DNA of 26,872 bases from positions 720,026-746,897 of the forward strand of contig NW_003128862.1 in the NCBI RefSeq assembly GCF_000003605.2, written 5' to 3'. Positions 12,438 through 21,234 of this stretch are shown piece by piece. A program made the position numbers and the translations under genes. The DNA is from Saccoglossus kowalevskii. Its lineage: Eukaryota > Hemichordata > Enteropneusta > Harrimaniidae. The notes under the pieces are model-generated. The model did not search any database. It had not been told where the DNA came from and saw only the letters and a program-made list of their open reading frames with translations. The first letter of the stretch is position 1. Each line of letters begins with the position of its first letter.

Positions 12438-12509
12438 ATTTGCAAACTACTATCAAACAATATGGATCTTGCGGCATTGTATGCACACCTATGCACAGTC
12501 AGTATAGCT

Positions 12510-12558
12510 CCCACCAACAGCGAACGTGAGCTGGGTTTAGACCGTTGTTTTACCCTAC
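12510..12558 (+). pseudogene. 28S rRNA fragment, array copy 3, internally deleted
   Basis: Same fragment with one substitution (CAGCGAACG) and loss of roughly CGTGAGACAGGTTA after TTTAGACCGT, which removes the segment corresponding to A2602. It is followed by three CCCTA units, probably replication slippage on ACCCTAC. Confidence 0.85.
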
Positions 12559-13271
12559 CCTACCCTATGTGTATCCCAATACGCGATCACTAACATACAA
12601 TCGTCACTTACTAAGTGGTGTTCGTTGGCGTTTGAAAACTGATTACATAAATAAAGACCAGTAACTTTCGAAACTAATCGCCCGAATTCCCGTCTCAAGC
12701 CGCAGCAAGCGTATTACAGGATCTTGATAGTTGGACAAAATTGGATATATATATAATAGTTACAATTATCAATTATCCATTAAATACCCCAATAATATAT
12801 ATATATACAAACTGTATGTCGATACTCACTGGATTACCATGTATCGATATGTTGAGAAAATGAGAAAACATTCTTGTTACTCTTAATTTTTGTCTCGTAG
12901 AACACTGTGAACAATTTATAATTATTATTTTTGTTCGTGATGATACCTCAGATGTACGAGTGGTTTCCCCTAAGGCTGTCACCATAATTCACAATATTCA
13001 CAATTAAAATGGTTTAAACAAAATTAATGTAAGTAAGTCAGATATCTCTTGCTCAACGAGCACCAGAAGTTGGAAAAAAACGACAGTGTCTAACGAGTTC
13101 AAATATCAAATCCAAAGATGTTGTTCGAATTAATGGACCAAGCCATTGATACAACAATCATATAAAAACAAGTATTACCGTATCTATATTGTATAGTTCA
13201 TTTCATAGTCGTCATTATCGACATAATGGTAGATCTACTAGAGTTTAACGGCAACCTAACCCCCGAGCATT
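12559..13271. other. AT-rich non-coding stretch after the 28S-bearing array
   Basis: No supportable gene. It contains the CCCTA pentamers just after the array and two short alternating AT runs (12745-12757 and 12795-12807). A 70-codon minus-strand frame at 12773-12985 overlaps the AT runs and is unconvincing. Confidence 0.55.
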
Positions 13272-13634
13272 ATGGGATTGATTTATAGCCAATACGGATA
13301 TTGGCACGGAGGACTCAAAAGAAATACTGTTAACACTGTGGCAGTTGTAGGTCACGGTAAGGTCAGCGGCAGTAACACACATGCAGTTACTGTAATAAGC
13401 AAAAAATTTAATACTTTGGGTAAATTACGACCGTGGTCGTTAAAACGACAGAGGCCACTTCTCAATGTTCGGTTATGTTCACCTGATTACCAGTATGTGT
13501 ACGTCGCTCAACAATTACCGTTAACACGAAGGGGGAGGGGAGTGACGTATATTATTAATGAGTCTCACTATTGCGTTCCCGGGATCTCGTGCGGAGCTGT
13601 GTTGAGCGTACACAAGTGTGGTGGGAACCAGTGA
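13272..13634 (+). other. Longest ATG-initiated open frame (120 codons), unsupported
   Basis: I do not recognise this protein. It is the longest ATG-started frame in the window. The start has a favourable eukaryotic context (A at -3, G at +4), and an in-frame TAA lies 15 bases upstream, so the frame is bounded. The product would be basic, rich in V, G, S and R, with no signal peptide, membrane segment, zinc-binding pattern or other motif that I can see. A frame of this length is roughly what chance predicts for 27 kb of DNA of this composition. The local sequence is a little GC-richer than its neighbours, which itself lowers stop frequency. Most likely non-coding; a small lineage-specific gene cannot be excluded. 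Confidence 0.12.
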
Positions 13635-14031
13635 ACGGCACCGGCCTCTGATATTATACGCGAGTCGTGAATTATTGTTGTTATTCATTATGGTTGAGAT
13701 TTGACTGTCAACTATAGACAGATAGTGATCGACACGAATACGCGGTTGTATCGATTCTTATGGCATGCGGGGTGCGTATGACTATACACTCTGACAACGA
13801 ATATATTCCTGTTACAACGTTTTTATACAGTATTTATGAGCGTACTTTGTCCGGTAAGTTTGTAATTTAATCGGAGAATCGTTTATCTAGTTTATTTAAA
13901 TAAGTAAATGTTTAGTGTACGTGCACACGCTCATGTCTTATAATATTATAACTTAAATGGCACACCATTGATGTCACAGTACATTGAGTGTATGTCCGGT
14001 AAAACTATCGGTTACTAAGGCTCGTTAAGAA
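13635..14031. other. AT-rich non-coding stretch
   Basis: No gene or repeat seen between the 120-codon frame and the 90-bp duplication. Confidence 0.55.
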
Positions 14032-14211
14032 CTGTTGCAAATTAAGAAAAACACTAAATTCACCGTGTGGCATGCTACAACAATCATGATCATGACATTG
14101 GATTTATGTGCGAACGGACTTCTGTTGCAAATTAAGAAAAACACTAAATTCACCATGTGGCATGCTACAACAATCATGATCATGACATTGGATTTATGTG
14201 CGAACGGACTT
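14032..14211 (+). repeat. 90-bp perfect-length tandem duplication (two copies)
   Basis: Copy 1 is 14032-14121 and copy 2 is 14122-14211, each beginning CTGTTGCAAATTAAG. They differ at one base only (G at 14065, A at 14155). The period of 90 is divisible by three, so frames stay open through both copies on both strands. This explains the internally repeated plus- and minus-strand frames here, which I do not regard as coding. Each unit contains the 12-bp palindrome TCATGATCATGA. Near-identity indicates a recent duplication. Confidence 0.95.
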
Positions 14212-15690
14212 CTCATCGTTGCCAGCTGTTTTCCTGCGTATTTTTACCACGTTTAATGTTTACAGTTTTTGTTATTTTATTAAATTTAGTGCAAGATAAA
14301 TAGAGAAAATAATAATGTCGGTTCTAAAAAGGAATCCAATATACTATTTTTATATAAAGGTACGTGTTTGACAATTTAAATTATGACAAGGTCAAAGTCA
14401 CCTAACTGTGAGTAATACGAGTAAGCCTATTACTCCCCACTATGCTAGCACGCACTGCATAAATACAACATGATTGACACGAGACGAATTTTTGTATAAA
14501 TACAGCGTACTATGATATTCTCACATAAAGCGAGTAATTTAACGTACCAATACCGCATGTAACTTTGCTCCTGACGAAAAAAACAAATAATACAATGACA
14601 AGGCGCCGCGATTCGTTATTGTATAATATAATACCCGTTGAACAATAGTTCGTCATATCAGTTTTATAGTCGACTATGACTGTGTTCCATTATGCCTTTC
14701 GTAGTTGTAAATCGGATTGATAAACTTCAGCGGTATGTGAAAGGCCTGTAATGGTTACTGAATGGTCGAATTCCTTGTCTCCGTTAACAAAGTATAAATC
14801 GCCAACTTTAACAAAAATGTGTATTAATTTAGTCGAGGGGTATCTGCGGCAATGTTTTTATAAGACCATGCCGGTACCAGATTTAAAGAAAAACACTCGG
14901 GTGACATGTGATATCGTGACTGAAACACCCCAAATAGCAAAATACTTAAATGTCAATAATACTAGTGACTATTGATAAAGTGGATGCATAACGGGTTATT
15001 GTAATATATCAGTTGGCCGATAAGTATTAGACAGACAAATAAAATAAGCCCACCTTCTAACGTTACAATTGGGATGACTTTTATGTTTATTATGTACATA
15101 TATCACCAGTGCTTAGTCAGATTATTGTTCTTATTTATATTCACCTGCAGGCTAATCTTACAAAAAAACTTTTGAATTGTGTTTGTGATACGCATTGTTA
15201 ACAATGGAAAAATGCAAATCAGGAATGAAAAAAAATATATGACCGTATTTAGTAAAATCAATGTAACCGACAAATTGTGATTTATTAAAAAGTGCAGTTA
15301 GCCTATACCCCAAAATGTTTGTAGCGCCTTACATTTTTCAGTATGGAAAATTCTACTATAATTGCAGATTAATTTACAACCATTGTGGCTCATACTGAGT
15401 TGTTTAGAAACTGTCGTATCTTTATAATAGGTCCGCAACAGCCCTTTATCTTTTTAAAATGTAGTGTCAGAAACATTGTTTCATTAACGCGAGTTAAAAA
15501 CAATCACAATTTTATTAAACCATAATGTTAGATAGTGTTGTAATATAGCTATTACTGCATTAGAGGAGGACGGGACTCTCACGTGTTCACTATAACACAC
15601 ACAATAAAACCAACTTATATCCCACAATGAAATTTACCTAAAGGATGTGCTATGCATTATCTGACTTGGAGTTATGTGTATTGAGGTTTT
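14212..15690. other. AT-rich non-coding stretch
   Basis: No supportable gene. A 74-codon frame at 14751-14975 has no recognisable motif. No long inverted repeat or RNA gene seen. Confidence 0.55.
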
Positions 15691-16030
15691 ATGTCCAAAC
15701 GTTATGGCAGACAATATTTTATTATTAACGATACCTTATTTTTGACATACATCACATTTTCCATAAACGGATGTATCACATGAATATTTTATGGTAGACA
15801 CATACATTGTATTATTATCGTACATCTGTCACCGTAACGCCGTAAGTTATATAAGTTATATACAAACGTTATTCCAGACAATATTTTATTATTAACGATA
15901 ATTTAGTATTCTTTATTTTTACCATACATCATATTTTCCATAATGCCATCTATCTATTTGAAACTAACAGAAGTATCACTTGAATATGCAATGTATTAAA
16001 TAGTATACGTAATATTGAAACAAATTGATT
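15691..16030 (+). repeat. Diverged tandem duplication, about 167 bp, two copies
   Basis: Copy 1 starts near 15691 and copy 2 near 15861. A 26-base block is identical (15708-15733 and 15875-15900; it contains AATATTTTATTATTAACG). Further matching blocks follow: CATACATCAYATTTTCCATA, GTATCAC and TGAATAT, then a weaker ACATTGTATTA region. Copy 2 carries small insertions. The pattern is an old local tandem duplication in AT-rich DNA with no coding frame. Confidence 0.75.
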
Positions 16031-16670
16031 GGCATATTCTATTGTAGCGAAATAAAGTTGACTAAGATAGCTACTAGACTTTTCGAGAACGTCTGCCCAA
16101 ATAAAAACCTGAGAGGAATTGTTGAATACTGCTTCATGAATTTTGTTTTCATGACAAATGTGTTTTCGTCACTGGGTCGATAATAACTGTTTTTATTTGC
16201 CGGCGCCACATCCTGTTATAACAAGAGGTTGTAGCACCATGTTTATATATATTGATTCACATTCATTCTCATCAGACGTTAAAGTTGTAAGTTTAAGCTT
16301 GAGTGAATCTATTTGTACACGGAGCTCCATGCTTTGTACTTCATAGAGTTAACAGGGGGCGTAATGATACATGTTATGGTATCCGGATGTTTTTGACACT
16401 TTGAAGGGAAATGTAATCATCAGGTCATCTCTTACGTAATAACTGAATAAAAATGCAGTCATACACTGGGTCTGCATCTTTGGAACGAGGGGTCAAATTA
16501 GAAGGGCAGAGGGCAGCGAATCCCGGAGGTACATGTATTGGGCTTGTCAAATCGCGGCGAAGGAACTACTGCTTCAGTTCCAATATGAGGACGACATCAA
16601 GGCTAGATATATTATCGACATTTTTGGCAATTATAAGCAGTTTAACTTTTAACAAATCTCACACAAAATG

Positions 16671-16729
16671 AATTAATTTTATTATTTTTTATTATTTATT
16701 ATTTTTTTATTAATTTTTTGATTAAATTT
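16671..16729. repeat. A/T-only low-complexity tract (TTATT-like)
   Basis: About 59 bp made solely of A and T, with irregular TTATT and T-run units. It could act as an easily unwound or nucleosome-poor segment, but nothing here specifically shows that. Confidence 0.8.
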
Positions 16730-17143
16730 GCAATGATATGCAAATAGTTCGAAATGTTATTCTGGCAGGTCAGTTGCCATTACAATCATTGCAATATAAT
16801 TTCAATCCTAACAAGTACCGATATTTGAACGATTTGATCGTCAAAGTGGTTTGAATATATCGACGAAAAATGATTTAGTTTGTGGGAGTGTTTTTCAAAC
16901 AAAATAACCTATGGTCGTGACGTGATCAGGGGTTAAGAGTGTTCTCCTTTTTTTGCACTTTTCCACTCTAGGGAACTCATTCACTGCGAGTTGGCACGCT
17001 CCTGCATATCAAGCTAAAAGCAATTAAATATATACATTGCGCATCCCGGACTTCCTACGCGGGGGCATGACAGGTCAATTTACGAGATATGCTGTTTCGA
17101 ATTTATTGCTTCTACTTGTCGTTAAATGCTCCACTTCGACATA

Positions 17144-17202
17144 TGACACTGACGAGTTTTAGGTTTCAGTATTGCTACACTGGTGAGCGCACGTCAGTGT
17201 CA
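17144..17202. repeat. Perfect 11-bp inverted repeat with 37-nt spacer
   Basis: TGACACTGACG (17144-17154) pairs exactly with CGTCAGTGTCA (17192-17202). It could form a hairpin. At 11 bp it is only slightly beyond chance for the window. Confidence 0.5.
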
Positions 17203-18370
17203 ACTACGTAATATGAGGGGGCCATTGTATCAAAGCTGTTGTTAATACATACCATGTTTTTTTTGATTTATTTGTTACTATCAAGTGCATGGTTGCTTGA
17301 AATTCAGAGATCCCGTAAATTGTTAGCATATTAGTGCCTGGCACAAAATAATCTAATGATATTTGATCGTATTTTGATGTTTCTATTTAGTTCCGTGGTT
17401 TGAGTAAATGATACTTTATAATAATGTCCGACTGGCAATTATTTTTGTCGGAAAACGTCAACCTGTCCAGATGCATTTCGTTTAAGGCGATTTTCTTTTA
17501 CATAGTTCAAGGTCGATAGGACAGAGCCATGACATAAATTAGCGATATTGATTTACACCCTATTAATTAAGAAAAGTAATTAAAATATTGGAATAACTAT
17601 TCGTACTGTAATAACACTTTTCCAAAGGATGTTTAATTCGTTCGCACTAATTATGCATACACAGGCCGTAAACCTATTTAAGGGTTGTCGGATTTACAAG
17701 TGTATTGCTGTTACTTTAATTAATTTATAGGCATAAACAGCAGCTTCTCCGACATTTTACAATTAATTCCGTTGCTTCTGGCACGTATCCGTTCCAGAGC
17801 AAGATTTTGAGATATAGTGACAACCGGAACACACGTCATACGTAAAAGTAACATTCGGGATGGAGACTCGTAAAATCATTCTCTTTAATCGCCACGCCAG
17901 TGGGCGATGCATCGAGGCACTATTGACGTGAAGCATGATATGAACTTTAAAGGTAAGTAAGTTCAAAAAAATGTCCACGAATTGATTACTCCTTTTTCAT
18001 TTTTGTTAATACCTAATAGCTAGAAAAAAATAAAATATGCGTACGTACAACGCGCCTACAAGCAATTCACTTTTTCACTTTTTTCTTTCACGCACGTTTT
18101 TCTGCTAGCTAGAACCTATGGTGTGTAACGTGTAACATAAACTTACAGAAATATAGTAAGTGAATACCTTGGTGTACGTACATGAGGCAGGACACGTACA
18201 GTTGAGTGTCTTCTATTCAGACGCAGGTTCTTTTTGTGGATGATTACAGTGTCGTAAGAGGCGTCTACTCTTGTCCTCCTGTCATGCGTCAAGAACTATG
18301 CGAAACATACTTAATTGGCATGACTTAAAGCTCTGAAATTGAAACCGCAACCAACAACAATCCGAATGTG

Positions 18371-18491
18371 CCATCAAACACAACAGTCATGCCGTGTTCT
18401 TGATGGGTCCCATGCGAACTTTACAATGCTTGTACATTGTTTGCTTGAACGAAATTCGAACACGCGCTGCACGACGACTCGGTGATTTTAG
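18371..18491 (-). mobile_element. Foldback (MITE-like) element, copy C, reverse orientation
   Basis: Read on the minus strand, about 120 bp align with copies A, B and D: GTCGTCGTGCAGCGCGTGTT, CGAATTTCG, then GCATTGTAAAGTTCGCATGG and GACCCAT..GAACACGGC. The left arm is well preserved. The right arm is eroded, and TTAA has decayed to CTAAAA on the preserved side. It supplies the best matching word to copy D (GCGCGTGTT.GAATTTCG) and shows that the family inserts in both orientations. Confidence 0.6.
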
Positions 18492-21172
18492 TATATTCGT
18501 GCCTTCATTAGTTTGTGTGTGTATATTTAACGGCCGTAATAAATCATAGTTGGGGTTATGATTATTTGCAATTTATTAATACGAACTTATTGCTAGTATT
18601 CGTTTTATTATTATTTGTGAAACAACTACAATTAACATTCAAACATCTATCCTGGAATTAAATACGCTTCGGTGGTGACACTATCCATTACATGCGTGGT
18701 GAAGATCGCGGTACGATTGCCTTACAATTAATTAAATTCAATCTTATAAATTTTGTATAATAAAAGTTATTCAAATAAACTACATGTACTGATACAGTAT
18801 GAAATATCATGACGCAGTCGATTTATGATGTCTCTGGTACGTATCATATCGCCGTAATTGAACGCATTTTTCCGAACGTAAAAGTGGTTTGAACTAACCA
18901 GTTCTAATCATGTAATTCTTTCGTTTTTATGAAGAAAATTACAGTAATTTTACCAAGTAAAATGGTATTTATTAAATTTATTTGTCATACATGAGTTGTT
19001 GAACACACTACATAGTTTGATTGTTCATTCAGCTTTTTTCACTCATAATTCAAGACAAGTAAAAGGCACAATTATAGAAAATATAGCAAATTATTTTTGT
19101 TCCTGTATTATTCTTGTGTAATCGATAATTATGAAAATAGATGCATAAAAGATACATTTCAATTATTCTTAAAACGAGTTCCTGAATTATCTTGCCAAAA
19201 TCATTTTTTTCGGGTTTTTTTCTCCCAAGAATTCACAATGTCGAAAATGGAAAATCTTTATCTTCTATATACCTGTAATAATGAAATATTTCTTAATATT
19301 CAAGCAAAAAAAAAGCCATTTTTAATTGATATATAACTTTATTTGGGTAATGCTTATGTGCTCAAAATGAACATTGTGTTTCAATTCCATCTTTATATCC
19401 TAGTTCTAAATTGTTACCCCCAATTTCGCGTTTTTTCAGCGTTGCTTACCCTGTCCCCACTGCAAATAATTAAAATAGTATTAATGTTAATCCTATGGGA
19501 ATCAATAAGATTGATATACTCGCACTCCCTCGTATTATTAAAGGTTACCTGTAATATTATTTGTCATTATGATGGTGGATATGTGTGCGCAAGTGAATGT
19601 AAAATGCAATACATCTATTAAATATTAAATGCTCAATTATACTTAAATCAGTGCATATGTTTGAAATTAAAAAAAAAACATTCGGTCGACATGCATACAA
19701 AGTCAGCAAAAGAATCTCTGAGTGGTTGTGGGGAATCGAAACGGACCGTGACTATAAGTAACAAAGAAATAAAATCGCGGCGATCGCTGATCGCGGAGAT
19801 TCTAGTCGACATGAACAAAATAAAGATGTTTTGAATTTTAATTTACAAACCATTTACGCTACAATTAACGTGACGTTATATAAACTCAAATGTATATTAA
19901 CACGAAGCCAAATGGTGAGAGAAAAGGAAAATACAGACAATATAAAAATCTGTTCATATATTCTTGAATACAAATTATTATTCAACAAAGTATACAAAAC
20001 CAGTTGTCATCGTCACTTGGATATGGATGGCAGCGTGTTTTACCGAGGTACATGTCGGTATGTTTCCTCGATAATTGATTCACAGCCCCATACAGCTCAT
20101 ACAAGTGTTTTGGGAATATTATTGCACAGTGTGAAACTTACATGTGATTAATATTTAGACCATATTTAGATAATTATTCACAACTCGTTAGTTATTTAGA
20201 GCGTAGACTATATTTGCTAAATTTAAAATCATATCATATTAGCGAGAAAAGTCCGGTGTTCAACTAGAGTATTTAGAGTATTTTCAAAATGAGGGTCCTT
20301 ATCGAAATAACATCGTTTATATCCACCGCATCTTCGCCAGCCCAAGGACGTTTGTTCGTATCACCTCTCCAAACAAACACATGGTAGATTGAACCCCTAC
20401 ACTGTATATTTAATATGCGTCCATAACGACAAAGAATGGAGATGCGTTTTTTTAAATGGCGACCCAAGCAGAACTGATCACGCAGTGTGGCAAATGGCAA
20501 ATCACGAAAAATGTTCAAAAACAGTTCAACTCGTGAATAATCTGTCGAGTAGAGTTTCAGAGATTTTCTTTCCGAGTTGACAGTTTCATTACTTTGTTAA
20601 AATATGACATAAATATTGTCACTTTGCTGTCAAAGTATGCCACGAACAGCCTGCAACGTTGGCATGACACATTTTGGAAAACTTGGTGAAAAAATGCAGC
20701 GCCGTTTTTGGGAGGTTTGGCAAACAAACTAAACACATTCTACACACACGGTTACTAGAAGTATTTTGAGGTAATCGTGCTACAGGTCGCCATTTCCAAT
20801 ATTTTATTCTTCAGCTAACCGCGCAATGTTACACAGCGTCTGATTGGGCGCCTAGCGCATTCAATCCAACTTGGCCATTTGTTTAACATTAACTACGCGT
20901 TTACCCAGGCAAGCTGATCACGCACGTTTGATGGAGTCGGCAATCAGTCGGTACCAACAATCCGTGCGATGCTGACGATGTATCCATCGCTGTATAGAAA
21001 CATTTCAAGTTGATACATGTATGATTTGAAGTGTGTTGTTGTGTCGTTGCTGTAGTTGAAATTGTTTTGCAGAGGGTGACACGGACGGGTACATACACAT
21101 TTTTGTAAATTTCTATCGAAGACCATGCAATATCGATGTTGTGACCGGCATGCTTGGCTCTTGTATACGTCA
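18492..21172. other. AT-rich non-coding stretch
   Basis: No supportable gene in about 2.7 kb. Visible details: two copies of ATCGCGG 16 bp apart around CGATCG (19774-19798); four exact TATTTAGA words within 126 bp (20152, 20163, 20193, 20270); and a small GC hairpin GATTGGGCGCCTAGCGCATT..CAATC near 20842-20865. Frames at 19831-20151 and 20273-20580 lack a credible ATG or any motif. Confidence 0.5.
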
Positions 21173-21234
21173 CAGAAGCGATAGATGACGCAACTCACTT
21201 TTTCAGTAATGACGCCACACATCTATCGCGTCTG
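21173..21234. repeat. 15-bp inverted repeat (14 of 15 paired) with 32-nt loop
   Basis: CAGAAGCGATAGATG (21173-21187) pairs with CATCTATCGCGTCTG (21220-21234) with one mismatch. The loop holds GACGCAACTCAC and GACGCCAC. A related direct repeat follows just downstream (GCGCAGTTCACTTTTCAAGA). It is longer than expected by chance and might be a structured RNA, a protein site or the core of a small foldback element; nothing decides among these. Confidence 0.55.

Larger units (their letters stand above)
12169..12558 (+). repeat. 134-bp tandem repeat, three copies, carrying a 28S rRNA fragment
   Basis: Copies begin at 12169, 12303 and 12437, each with CATTTGCAAACTACTATC. Copies 1 and 2 appear identical over 134 bp. 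Copy 3 has two substitutions (AGTATAGCTC for AGTATAGTTC; CAGCGAACG for CAGGGAACG) and a deletion of about 14 bp near its end, followed by extra CCCTA pentamers. In each unit the first ~73 bp are of unknown origin and include the doubled word TATGCACA; the last ~62 bp are 28S rRNA. Copies 1 and 2 can form a stem GTTCCC/GGGAAC across the junction, and both substitutions in copy 3 break it. The identity of copies 1 and 2 implies recent expansion or homogenisation. Confidence 0.95.
16031..18370. other. AT-rich non-coding stretch
   Basis: No supportable gene in about 2.3 kb. It includes the A/T-only tract at 16671-16729 and the inverted repeat at 17144-17202. A 72-codon frame at 16453-16671 is locally GC-richer but matches nothing I know. 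Confidence 0.55.

Noticed and set aside
12546-12567. Telomere-like CCCTA repeats after the array
   Set aside because: Pentamers, not CCCTAA hexamers, and they begin within the 28S word ACCCTAC, so slippage is the simpler cause.
14025-14256. Internally repeated peptides on both strands
   Set aside because: They follow from the 90-bp duplication, whose period is a multiple of three. No other coding evidence.
19710-19760. tRNA-like T-arm on the minus strand (GTTTCGATTCCCC)
   Set aside because: The flanking bases do not form the required 5-bp T stem, and no acceptor or D arm can be placed around it.
19831-20151. 106-codon frame
   Set aside because: It begins with TTG, the first ATG leaves under 80 codons, and composition matches the AT-rich background.
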